A stretch of DNA of 64,000 nt, from contig OY992838.1 of NCBI GenBank assembly GCA_963921425.1, forward strand, positions 13,950,001 through 14,014,000. The letters are read 5' to 3'. This DNA is from Dryas octopetala. Lineage: Eukaryota > Streptophyta > Magnoliopsida > Rosales > Rosaceae. Of the stretch, positions 11,470 through 23,283 are shown piece by piece. Below the pieces are notes generated by a model, which saw only the letters and a list, made by a program, of their open reading frames with translations, was not told the DNA's origin and did no database searches. Numbering within the stretch: position 1 is the first letter of the stretch; each line of letters starts with the position of its first letter. The translations under genes and the position numbers were made by a program.

Positions 11470-12269
11470 AGTCTGTAGATAGCCCTACATTTATACCATA
11501 TATATACCATATATATGTGCGTATATATTAAGTAGAATTGAAAAAAGTTGGGGGGAAGACTCCTTCAGGACTTTCAATAACTCCGCCTTGATCTAGATCT
11601 TCTACTAACTTTTTTTGGTGTTGATATTCTATTTATTTCTAAAACTATATGGTTTTAACTAACTACATAATTATCTTAAAAATATAATCCTAAATACTAA
11701 ACTCAAAACCCAAAACACTTAACCCTTAAATTTCAAGGTCATTTGAATTTAAATTACCAAGAAAATTAAGGATGCTATATATTTATGTTATGTGCCTTTA
11801 GCATTTCGGACGAGCATTTATCAATCATTGTCAATCTTTTGTTATAGTAATGCCCTAAAAATATTCGATCATGATCAAATTAATGAGAGTGAGTTTGTGT
11901 GATTACGTACAACCGCATGATCCTTTTCCCAAAAAGAAAGATAAAATTCAAGATATAGAAGATTGGTCAATGGTCTCGGCTTAATTATGTAGTAGGCAAA
12001 ACTGTTGGGTTAGCTCGGAATGAACCTAAAAATAGAAGCCAGCAGTGATAAAATAAATAAATTAATAAAAAATGATCCGACGTCGTATTCATGCATGTCA
12101 CAATAACAAACACTTTGCCTCATCTTATTATCCCTAAAACAACAAACAAACACTTTGCCTCAAAAAAGCGCCTAAAGAGACGCTTCTTCATCTTTGGATC
12201 CCCAGACATTCTCTTCGGATATCGATCTACTTCTCTCTTTCTCTCTCTGTCTCTGGCTCACGTACATTC
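11470..12269. other. Upstream region of the DnaJ C-terminal-domain gene
   Basis: Noncoding. The last 60 bases before the start codon are pyrimidine-rich (CTTCTCTCTTTCTCTCTC near 12227-12250), as is usual for plant 5' leaders. A short direct duplication (AACAAACACTTTGCCTCA at about 12105 and 12144) lies just upstream. I cannot assign a TATA box with confidence. Confidence 0.4.
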
Positions 12270-14422
12270 ATGGGGGATCATCACTCACGTTCACCGTCAT
12301 CGCACAACTTTCTTGGAATATCGAATATTTGCAAGGGATACAAATCCTTTGTTGCAAAAAAGAAACATCATAAGAGTATCGATGGAGAATCCAACCATAA
12401 TGGAAGCAGCAAGGTAACATAAACTTGCATGCATGCATGCATGTTTTCATCGTAAACAGAATTGTCCTTTTATATACATATATATATGTGTGTGTATATA
12501 TTTCATGCGCTTAGTTAAATCCATGCAAAACTCATGCAACATGACAGATACGTACATATTTGTGCCAAGTTTTATTTTTGTGGATTATGGCTCATGAAGG
12601 AATTTATGCTTCAAAGGCACATTGTAGATTTGTAGCAACACATTAAAAATTGTTCGAAATTAAAGATAATATTTGGTCAAATTTCCCAGACCCAATATTA
12701 GATATTACATATATGCATTGATTAATTTGATGTTTGTAATTTCCTTACATATATATGCATGATGTATATATCAAATTTAGTAGCTTTGCATATTCGATCC
12801 TCAAAATTTGGTGGTTTCTGATGTTAATTAATTGATCTGATTTTGTATTTGTATATAGAGTTCACATAATCGTCATCATAAGAAGCAGGAGGAAGAAGAG
12901 TTTGAAATTAGTTACCCAACAGACGTAGCTCGTGGTTTCAATCATCAACTAAGTATTGATGACAGCTTCTTCTCGCGTCGAAGTATTTCGAGGACTACGA
13001 GCAGTAGAAGATGTAAGACACCTACGCCGAGATCTTTCTCAAGATGTACGAGCCGGATCAACACTCCAACGGGGACGACGACCCCGTTGTTCTCAAGAAA
13101 TATGAGTCAAAGAAACTCCTCGGCCGATCAGGCCGAGGTTTTCTCTTCCTTTCTATCAAGGAACATGAGTAGGAGGAGCACATCGGTGACCGAAATCCCT
13201 GACTTGGCAAGAAATGCAAGCAGGAGTAAAAGCCGGCCTAAGAGCCGGAGACCATCGGAGACTGAAATGCCTGCCTCCCCATCGCCGGCATCTCCATCGC
13301 CGGTCTCCCCCCTATCATCATCACCTAATGGCAGTAGAACATGCACAACTCCTAGAGCTGAAACGGACAATGCTGGCAGCAGTAGTACCAAGTCTCTGTC
13401 AAGAAGTATGAGCAGGAACACAACCCCTATTGTGTTCTCTCAGTCAACTGCAAGAAAGAAACCTGCTCCCCCGGTTGAGAAGAAGCTTGCATTCACACTT
13501 GAGGAGTTGTGTAATGGATGTGTGAAGAAGATCAAGATTACAAGAGATGTCATCAACAATGCCGGGTAATTAATATTTGTTTACTCCGACTTTAGGTTAC
13601 TTACTAAGAGGCCCTTTTAATATGTATGAAACTATAGATAAAACTATTTGCTTCACATTTACTGAATCATACTTATAACATCTTTCACATATATAAATGA
13701 GATCATCTCTCACGGAGATGGTACTCATTATCGTAAAATTAGAGTAATTCTGTCAAACCCTCAATATATACTACAAGTTTTCTATTTCTATCCTAACATA
13801 CAACATTTTTAGAGGAGGGACTTAAAGTTGAGTCTTAGTGATTGCTAGAGTGATTTATATGTAATAATAGTAGAAGAGTCATGCATGCTACATGAATCAC
13901 AAGTTGTGCAACTGAATAACTCATCTTGAACTAAAAGAATAAGCAGCAGTGTGTTGTTTGTATGACAGGATCATTGTCCAAGAAGAGGAAACACTGAAAA
14001 TAAACGTGCAGCCTGGTTGGAGGAAAGGAACCAAGATCACATTCGAAGGGAAAGGCGATGAGAAGCCAGGGTACCTTCCGGCGGATATAATCTTCTTGAT
14101 AGATGAAAAGAGGCACCCTTTGTTTAAGAGAGAAGGCCGCGATGATCTGGAAATAGCTGTTGAGATTCCTCTGGTGGATGCATTGGGTGGCTGCTCATTT
14201 CCAGTCCCTCTTTTAGGAGGTGAAAATATGAGTGTCTGTTTCGATGACATCATATATCATGGCTATGAAAAGGTCATTGAAGGGCAAGGCATGCCCATGC
14301 TTAAAGACCCAACCCAAAGAGGCGACCTCCTCATCACATGTCTAGTTAATTTTCCCAAAGAGTTGAGTGATGAGCAACGAGCAGAAGCTGTTAGCATTCT
14401 ACAAGATTGTTCTTATCAGTAA
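12270..14422 (+). CDS. DnaJ C-terminal-domain protein lacking the J domain
   Basis: Three exons, 12270-12413, 12859-13565 and 13969-14422, join in frame to 434 codons. Both introns are GT-AG. Exon 1 encodes a basic His/Ser-rich start (MGDHHSRSPSSHN). Residues 49-250 are Ser/Arg-rich and probably disordered, with four spaced SRNMSR-like repeats (FSRNMSQR near 126, LSRNMSRR near 147, LARNASRS and LSRSMSRN further on). Residues about 255-432 match the DnaJ C-terminal substrate-binding domains of class B HSP40 (KLAFTLEELCNGCVKKIKITR, GWRKGTKITFEGKGDE, DLLITCLVNFP). There is no HPD J motif and no Cys-rich zinc region, so it should bind clients without stimulating HSP70 by the usual route. The family is the plant HSP40/DnaJ peptide-binding type (At1g11040, At1g44160). 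The start is the first ATG giving a continuous product. Confidence 0.9.
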
Positions 14423-15303
14423 CATCATTATTGTTCTCAATCACTTACTGACTTGTCAAGAGGCAAGCATTGTTCTCTTTTGATCTCTCTATATGGAAAA
14501 AAGAAAAAAGAAAAAAGAAAAATAGACTAACTATACAGTAGTCAAATCATGACTTGCATTGCACCTAACTATACATATGAATTCTCACGCATTCCCCAAA
14601 AAAAAAAAAAAAACCAGAGCACCCCCAAAAGTATATTGAATTGAGTTTTGCAGTATTTAGTGTCTGATGTGTTTGTGTCACGTTTAGAAATTTTTACTCA
14701 GGTCTTTTAAACGAATAAAGAGTTCAAATATTCTATTTATGTGTTCTGTGTTTATATTGTGCTTGTATCCAGAATTATGCCATTCCGGACTCTAAACTCC
14801 AAAACCATGTTTTAAACACAAAAACAATGTCAACAAAGAAAACATTAGAGTATCACATTTCACCCAATAAATTAGGAAAATAAAGCATGGAAGTGGAACA
14901 TATATTTTGACCAATATAAATATGCTTTTATCAGAATACTTTGATCCAAACCAGCATTATATTTAGAATGTCACGACAAGATAACATAATTCAAAATTTG
15001 GCTTTACACATACAGTTAGATGAAGTGCGCGGGCAATACATAGCAACTAAATAACTGGTGTTCGGTATCACTAAATAAAGAGCGACAACTTCGCCTTTGT
15101 ATGAATCAGGCACCGAACATAAAATCGATGGCTCAAAATAAAGCCAGTCTAGATTTGTGTCTCACAACACTGAACACCTGGACTTTATAGCCAACCAACG
15201 TTTAAAGAAAGCCGACCATTAACCCATAACATGTGTTTTGTATGGTAAAGGACATTCTAAACAAGCACAGTTTGAAATTTATATTCTAGAGGTTTATTGC
15301 ACC
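14423..15303. other. Convergent intergenic region
   Basis: It holds the 3' ends of the DnaJ-type gene (plus) and the YgfZ-like gene (minus), which converge here. There is an A-rich run at 14595-14613. I cannot place poly(A) signals with confidence, and I see no gene or repeat. Confidence 0.4.
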
Positions 15304-18300
15304 TCAAAAACTTGAGCTTCTCGATGGTGGGCATTGCCGAGCAAGAAAAGGTACTTCGACCACTGTTCCAGTAACAGCATCTCCTACAGTTACAGTGTCT
15401 CCCTCTGAAACAGTTTGCCTCTTGATATAGCCTAAACCAAAATACTCAAATTCCTTTCTTCCAGATGTGCAACTCGTCAGCTTCCCAACCTGTCAAATTT
15501 TTACAAGCTATTATGGTACAACCATGAAGCTTGTTTTTGGAATTTTTCGCTAAATGCAATAATAATTGACATGGTGATAATTTCCAGGCGAGGAAAAAAA
15601 TTTCATAGTATATTTAACGTAGTTTTGAAGGACACCTTCCTCCACCAATTCTAGCATGATGGCTGTCATCAACTAACCAATTATTTTACGCAGTTGAATG
15701 GACGTTTTACTTTCTTCAAAAATGAAAAAAGAAAGAGAAGAAGAAAAGTATTCTGACATGCAAAATTATAACTCCTTTTATATTTCCACCTATATTGGGC
15801 AACCTCACAGGGTTAATGTGAGCTGAATTGTTACCCACTTTCCAATTTTGTGTTTTATAAAACAATATATTGGACAGTGAAACAACTATTACCTTTTTCC
15901 CACCAACTGTAATGAGGCTGCCAAGCTCTGCTGGCGCTGTTAGACTAATTCCCCAAAGTCTTTGCTTGACTCCATCGTATGTTATGAGTCTAGATATAGT
16001 CTCTTGTCCCTTGTAGCACCCTGCAAAAGGCTAGAATTAGACCAGCTATTTTCTCAGTTTCCTTAAGATGTATTATAGAAGGGAATATGATACCTTTGTT
16101 TAAAGAGATTGAATTCCAGAGACCAGCCTCCAGGACATTATATTCATTAGTAAGCTCCTTCTGAGGAGCCGGCCTTCCTGCAAAAGTTAATTTGGGCTGA
16201 CCACGAGGGAGATCACAGAAAACTGAACTTTATGCGATTAAAACACTACTATTATAGCAATAGTTAGTACTTTAAGAAACCTTTCATTAAATACTTCTAT
16301 TTCTAATTTAGTCATTCCATTTGATAAATAAGCTTCATTTGTTGCTAGAACACGAGGTTGAAAAGAAAGGAAGTTTTTCTCTTCTCTTTCAACCCCAAAA
16401 CATATGTGCATTGCAAGCCTATGTATTAAATCACAGACGTACACTCACCCAATTTCAAGTTTCAACTATGCTCAATAGGACACAAGAAAATGAAAAAGTT
16501 TTGCCATTTAATTCAACTTTAACAATGCATTTGGATAAGTTAATTTGAAAGTACCAAAAACATTTCAAAATGATGGAATTTGAAAAGATGGCAGTGATGA
16601 TGGTAGAGGTTGGCTAACCTATTAAGTATGATGGATTTAAATATGATGTATATGGGAGAGGTTGTGTTGGAAATGATGGCAGTGATGATGGTAGTGGTGA
16701 TTTTGGTGGTGGTGGTGGGAGTGGTTGTGGTGGTGGTGGTAGCAATGACTATGGAGGTATGAAGGTGATGATTGCGGTAGTGGTAGGGAGGGCTGGTGGG
16801 TTCGAGGTGCTGGTGGTTGAGTGGTTCTGGTGATGAGGGTGTCGGTGTTGGTGGCGGCGATGGTGGGAGTGCCATGATGGTGCCATTGGTGGCGGTGGGG
16901 AGGGGGTTGTCGTGGTGGTAGTGGTGGTAGGGGTGATGATTGTGGCAGCAACAATGGAGATGGTAGAATCAGTTTGGTGGTAGTGGCAGCGGCAATGGTG
17001 GAGACGGGCTTATGGTAGTGGCAGTGGTGGTGAGGGTGATGGTGTAGGTGGTGTGAGGGTGTAGGTTGTTTCTTTAAAACATCATTGTCTTGAAATTTTA
17101 GAAATGAAACCTATTTAGCTGGAATTTAAAGTCAGAACGTATGACTCCCAAGTACCACATTTCTTCCACAATGAAGTTTGAAATTTCCTTGGTGATACTA
17201 AACAAGAAAATTAGAGATTGTCATTTCCCAAATCCGAACTTTTCTTTAAATACTGAGTTTAATTTTCTCATCCAAATACACGGTTAGGAAAATTTGTGTG
17301 CTGAGCTGTCAAAGAAAATTAAATAGTAGTGAAACATAGCACCATGTATTCGCGAAATATTGATGAGATTAAAAAAGGTAGAAGTTTCTCCTTACCGTTG
17401 ATGTGTCACCAACTCTTAGGTATGAATTGAAGAAGGTAGTGGGTCCAATCACATTAAATTTTTTAATGGGGATAATTATTAATGTTGTGAAAGTCGTGAG
17501 TCCGATTACTTTCACCAATTCACTACTCAAAAGTGTGGAAGAAGTGCCTCCTCACCAGTCAAGAGCCAAACATTGTTCATTTAGGAAAGGGGGGGAAAGG
17601 AGCGGAGACATCCATATTAAGAATTCTCTACCTTGGAAAATTCTTAGTTTTTCCCACGCATTAGAGCCCATTGGGATTGCACCTTGTGAAAGAATAGTTT
17701 TCCAGACTGATCCAGCAGCAGCTGGAGACATCAAAAGTGAAAAACCTTTTTCAGAAATGACATTTCCCACTCCCACAGTTATAGGCATCCCATTAACCTG
17801 CAAAGTAATAGAATGTCTAATTGAGCTTCTTTGAAAAATATAAATTAGCTTTCATCTCTGTACCCCTGTTTATATAATTATTTAATCAATAAGTACAACT
17901 TAACTCATACAAGTGTCTAGAAATCATTGATGCTTACACTAAAATGCTGATGTGTGCCGTATGGTTGTCCAACGAGATCACCTAGGTTCAACTCCTCCAT
18001 TAGCTGTTTCCATTCCACAATAACCCATTAACAACATCAAGCTTCATGTTAGTAAAAGACAATTAATAAAAAGAAATGTCAAAGACTGAAATATCATTTA
18101 CTACATATACAAAAAGTTACTAATATCCCTTACTTGGTTGCTTTTAGGTCCCACCAAAACAAAGAAGCAAGTTTGCTTAGTGATGTCTTGAATCTCTACC
18201 TTGTCAGTAAAAAATATGTACCTATTGATAAAAAAAGTCAAGGGATAAGTTTCATGACATGGAATCTTATGTGAAAAAAGAATCCAAGAAAGACATAATT

Positions 18301-21300
18301 GCAGCATTGATAACAGTGCAAAAGGCAAAAGCTAATGTAAAAGTTTAAAACTCAGCTCAAAGTTTTTCTTTTTCTTTTTCTTCTGTTGACATATTTTAAA
18401 TACATTAGAACTTAGGTGGTGCTGTGGTACACAAGAAGCTAGCGTCTTTCAAAGTTTCTAAAAAGAACACTAACAACTGAAAAGAAGATGCACCTACTTT
18501 TTCAGCATTTCAGAGATACTTCTGCAAGTCACAGGTGAAACCACTAACATTACTGCATTTTTCTGTGAACCCAAAAAGAAATTTATAAATGAAACTATTT
18601 TGACAACAAAAATATGAAGATTATTACAAGGTATGAAAATCAACAACCAGACAATTATTATAAAAAAGAAAGATTACCATGATCCATGCATGTGCAATAT
18701 CTATTGTCCGAGCTGTTGGTGTAACAAAAACGGTGTCACATCCCTATGGATTTCAATTAGAAATCCTATTACTCAAGCCTGTATGGTTGTATAAATATAA
18801 GAATAAAATCAAAGACAACATTTGAATTCAGTCCACATATGCAACCAATTGCTGATTACATCCCATCAAATATACCTGTCCTTCATTGAGGCATTCAAAA
18901 TTGGCAGTGCCTTGGTTGTGAAGAAACTGGATGCGGTCTTCTCCACTAACTTCATGATGAACCCACCATGTATTCGCCAGGGAAAAATACATTAAATCAT
19001 TTATACCACCAAATACTACAGACTTGACATAAATTTGATTGGACTACCTCAAACAAACAAAAATAATAATAAATACATGACAATTATAACAATTAGCAAA
19101 AGATTATGAGCTCAACAAAAAAGACAATAAGGTGAAAAAAATAACCAAAATAAACCAGCTTCTCAGATATAAGAAAAAAATATCCAGCTTCTCAACATAC
19201 TCTGTAAAATTTTCGTAGCATTCAGATAGTTTGTGCCACTCAAAAGAGAAGCCCACTGCTTCTGTACTGAGCACATTAAACGAGAATCAAAACTAAATAT
19301 AAGATATTCTTTTTCTTTTTTAAGAATTTGGGGGAAATAATGAAAGCAAAGTACATCCATACAATTCTATCTCTTCTATAACACCAGCATTAATCATCTT
19401 CAACTAATGACCAAAACTTTACATTTCCTGGAATTCATTTATTAACCCTCTCAATGACTATTTGACTCATTTAATGACCAAAACTCTTCCTCATGCATTA
19501 TTAATATATATGCATAATGCATCACACTAGAACCACTATCGCTACCAGCCTACCATCACGAATTCCACTTGTCATTTTAAGTTCTTGTCACAGTAATTAA
19601 CATGTAGTTAGAAACTTGTAAAAAAAAAAAGAATTTAATTACTGAATGCTAAGTTACTAGCATAATATGTAATTTTCAATTTTTGACAAATTACCTATAA
19701 ACTAAGAATTATTAGTTTTTTCTCTTATAGAAACATAGATACATGCATATGTATGAATGTAAACAGTATAGACATAAATTCAAGAGAAAATTATACAAAA
19801 AGAAAAAAAGTTTATTGGACACCTCTGCCCCGTGAACATTTATATTAAGATGTGCTTAAACAGCATTTCAGAAAATGCAACTAAATTTGAGTGCCAATCG
19901 CCTAAATTTCACTCAATTAGGGCAAATATTTATATGTATTAGCTACCACATACAAATTACAAAACCAAATGGTAGTATTATATTATTATAGAATGAAACT
20001 GGTGTCCAATTACAGTTACAAAACCATTAACCAAAGTCAAATTGAAGAAAAAGGGACAAAACGAAATTGACACCCTATGCATCAAAGAACATGCGTAATG
20101 AAGAAGCATGAAATATGCACCACCGTCAACAAAATGGAATATAGTACCAATGCGGTTGATATATAAAGTAAAGGAAAAGCAAATTACCTCTTATCCGGCC
20201 AAAATGTGAAAGGTCCACGACCTGAGCCATTAGATGCAGTAAAAAGAATTAAATAAAAAATAATTGCATGCTCAATGAAAATAATAACAAACAAATTCAG
20301 TGGCTAAAGGTGCATAAAAGCAAGTGGTGCCACCTAAACCCCAATTCAAAATAAGCATTGATGCTCTATTGTACAGACATAAGATCACAACTCTTCTTCA
20401 ATGTCACATGAACTAGCATGCAGAACCAAAAGTAAGAAACACACAGGTAAGAACCGATCTTACATTTATCCATATTCATTGATAGGTGCCTTTTACTTTC
20501 GTTCTCTTTTCTCCTCCCTATTCTTCATCTCTCTAATTTCCCCATATTACAAAAATCCTAAAATTTCCTTTTCTCTAAATCTTCTAATTACTAAAAGTTC
20601 TACCATTCAAAGCCCACCACAATACTAGGGAACAACCAACCTATGTGGTCCTACATCAATCTTATTCTCTCCCTATTTTCTCAACATAGTTTAAAGCATC
20701 AGTTCCCAGACCTAGTATCTACTGTATTTTTTAAGAATAAGAAATTGTTACTTCTGTAACATGGCTTGGCGTCTGACAGAGTTTGCTACATCATATATAT
20801 GGCTGTTATGTTGTTATCCTAAGTTCTTTTTTATTTATCATGTTTCTCTCATTGATTGGTCTGATTGTTGTTAAGAGCATTCAACTATGAATCTGCACCT
20901 TTCAAGTTGATGTAATCTGACCCAAGTCCTCTGATCATAATGAGTTATTTAATCTGAAAAACGCATCTAAAATTAAGCTATGGATCCCACCAAAGATATC
21001 AGTCACATGAAAAACATATAAAAGGAACATGAAACCAAAGCCTCTAGTAGCTTAGAAAATGACTTTGATTATGCACAAATATAAAAAATTTAAAAAAAAA
21101 AAAACATAATTTTCTAACAATATATTGACAACATAGTGCCATAGTATACAAATATTAATCGTCTGAAACCATGGCAATCTTTTTTTTTTTTATAAGAGCC
21201 ATAGTATACAAATATATCATAGTAACATATACAATATGGCAATATGCGTTTCATTGGTGCCATCAAATTGCACTGTTGATTGCCATGGTTACAAATATTA

Positions 21301-22711
21301 ATCGTCTGAAACCATGGCAATCAAGTAATTAACAGTACAATTTGATGGCACCCATGAAATGCATATAGCCATATTGCATAGGTTACTATGATACAAGTAT
21401 ACCTAAAATACCTTTTGATAGAAGTTTACTTAAACAACGAAAAGCTACAATGTGCAAGGCATGAGTTAAGGACTAAAGTTATGAGCCCTTTCAAGAGCAA
21501 CTATGCATGAGCGTGTATCATCAGATAAAACAGTTTTAAGCAATACATGTCCCATAGATGAGCATGTCTCCTACTTAAGTTTAGCAAACAAGATTAACAT
21601 CACCAAAATAAAAATTTTAAAAAAGCAAGGTTTCCTAACAGATAGGGCTCAAATGGGCATGGCAGACTTCTCTGCCATAAAAGAATGTAGAAACTATATT
21701 GCGGACATCATCCACAGAAGCTTCTTTAAAGAATGTAATTTTAGGGTGCACACATTTCATATTTAACCTACCAAATGAACACAAGAAAAACTAAGTTATC
21801 CCCAGATTACATGCATTGACCAATGTCATGATCATGGACTTCTCTTTTAGATCAGAAATAATTATCATCTCATGCAGTCACTGACTGCACTTGATGCTAT
21901 CCCGGTTGCAAACCAAGGTAATCACCTCGAGAAAGGAGAAGCTTTCTTCCGTTATTTTAAAAAGATTCTTCCCATTTTCATAAATAAAATAAACCAAGAA
22001 TTCAAACCTGATAGGTTTATTTATAAGAAGCAATGATTTTACTAAACAAGTCAGAGAATTACAAAGAATGTTATCCAGCAGGGCTATTAGTGAACCCACA
22101 GAATTCAAACATGAATACAACTAAACAGTAACTTACTAACTTGGGAACATAATTAGAAAGAAATTCGCCATGTTTAACCTTACAAATCGCGTAACCTAAA
22201 ATTCTATATTTAATTCTCAAGTCCTCATCCAATATACAAGTACCCAATTCACAGACTGTGCAAGTACTAAAAACAATGTCAAAAATACGCACCACAACAC
22301 CATTATCGACTGCATCTAACGCTTGGTCATCGTTATCAAAAGTTTCAATAATCCCATCATCGGAAACCTTTGCTCCTGCCGTTGCCACGGTGTCCTGCGA
22401 GCAGTCCGTTCAGTTGGTCATAAAATTTTGAAGATTCTTCTGCTTCAGTTTCTTTTTTTAATTCTCGGGAAACCAACAGAGAATAGGAGGTGACTTACGA
22501 GGAGGTCGTGGTCAATGGGAGGAGGGGAAAGGTCGAAAGGCAAGGCGGCAACGCCATTAGTCCTGGTCGTTTTGGAAGAGAGTATGAATTTCTGCTTCTG
22601 CTTTTGTTGCTTCGTCTTGGTCTGAGTCCAGGGAAACGCAGCGTTTTGGTGGGGATGAGAGAAGAAACGCCATGGATTGAGAAGCAGAAGATCACCTGTT
22701 ACTGTTGCCAT
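15304..22711 (-). CDS. Chloroplast YgfZ/IBA57-like (GcvT-fold) protein, At1g60990-like, with frameshift
   Basis: Twelve exons in gene order: 22499-22711, 22293-22394, 20188-20221, 18876-18949, 18678-18743, 18499-18562, 18134-18221, 17938-18003, 17632-17797, 16094-16177, 15893-16020, 15304-15489. All introns are GT-AG. The N-terminus is a Ser/Thr/Lys-rich transit peptide. The folate-binding GcvT-fold body follows (DLSHFGRIR, HNQGTANFECLNEGQ, MPITVGVG), then the YgfZ-family signature NKGCYKGQE and a C-terminal barrel (YFGLGYIKRQ). Intended length is 423 residues. Exon 6 lacks one base: after codon 171 (GTT, 18539-18541) the reading shifts, giving a TGA at 18530-18532, whereas the +1 frame restores the conserved SPVTC and runs on perfectly to the end. 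The plus strand has two A where three are expected, so this is either a homopolymer sequencing error or a real null allele. YgfZ/IBA57 relatives act in Fe-S enzyme maturation; they are not true glycine-cleavage T proteins. Confidence 0.88.
16566..17060. repeat. Intronic TGG/GGT-rich low-complexity tract
   Basis: Inside the large intron between exons 9 and 10 of the YgfZ-like gene, roughly 500 bases are built of imperfect GGT/GTG repeats on the plus strand (ACC on the gene strand). They give false Pro/His/Thr-rich frames. It is capable of slippage. Confidence 0.8.
21139..21392. repeat. Intronic hairpin with flanking direct repeat
   Basis: In intron 2 of the YgfZ-like gene, 21213-21291 pairs with 21311-21392 (ends ATCATAGTAACAT and GTTACTATGAT). 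A block TCGTCTGAAACCATGGCAATC occurs at about 21160 and again at 21302. It is probably a worn MITE with a partial duplication. Confidence 0.6.
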
Positions 22712-22878
22712 TTCTTGGATTCCTTGGATGCTGGCCGGCCCTCTACCATTTCAAGTTGCTAAGAGAGGTGTGAAACGGGCCGGCCGCCCGACTTGGCCCG
22801 TTTAAAATGGATCCAATCGCGCTTTCTGTTGTACTTGGGTTGATTCATTTAATAATCAGGTCATTCCGGTCCAATTAT
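22712..22878. promoter_or_regulatory. Likely 5' leader/promoter of the YgfZ-like gene
   Basis: Noncoding DNA directly upstream of the minus-strand start codon, including a GC-rich block with GGGCCGGCCGCCCGACTTGG near 22778. I see no definable TATA box. A MITE begins at 22879, so the native promoter is short or interrupted. Confidence 0.35.
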
Positions 22879-23223
22879 GAGTTAATTACACTTACATTCC
22901 CTGAGTTTAATCGTCTTTTCACATACACTCCCTGGAGTTTCAACAATTATACATACACCCCTAATTACACTTATAGTGAGACGAAAAATGATGAGAAATT
23001 ATACAAAATGGGCTAAGGGGTTAAATGACCTAATAAGATTACTTAAGGTGTAAAGTCCAACTTCAATACAAATATTTTTTTTTTGTTTATTTATTTTTTT
23101 CTCTTGTAGGGGGTTATATGCAATAATTTTGAAACCTTAGAGGGTGTGTGTGTAATTTTTGAAACTCCAGAGGATATATGCGAAAAGACTATAAACCTCA
23201 GGGGGTGTAAGTGTAATTAACTC
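22879..23223. mobile_element. MITE copy 1, GAGTTAATTACAC-ended, 9-bp TSD
   Basis: Begins GAGTTAATTACACTTAC and ends with the reverse complement. The flanks TCCAATTAT (22870-22878) and CCCAATTAT (23224-23232) agree at 8 of 9 positions. The terminal arms are about 90 bases with repeated CCTGAG/CTCAGG words. A second copy with the same interior lies at 50054-50427. Confidence 0.8.
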
Positions 23224-23283
23224 CCCAATTATTTTAAATATTAAGCATAGTCAAGCTACGGCTGAGCCCAGTCGGGTTCTTAC

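Noticed and set aside
11470-12269. A missing J-domain exon for the DnaJ-type protein
   Set aside because: I looked for an HPD-containing stretch with a donor and found none; the family also lacks it.
12091-12417. 108-codon frame overlapping exon 1 of the DnaJ-type gene
   Set aside because: The alternative frame starting at 12270 splices perfectly into exon 2; the longer frame does not.
13128-13421. 97-codon Leu/Asp-rich frame antisense to the DnaJ-type gene
   Set aside because: Shadow of the Ser/Arg-rich coding exon in another frame.
16540-16954. Two overlapping His/Thr/Pro-rich open frames on the minus strand
   Set aside because: They follow the GGT repeat in an intron of the YgfZ-like gene; composition explains them.
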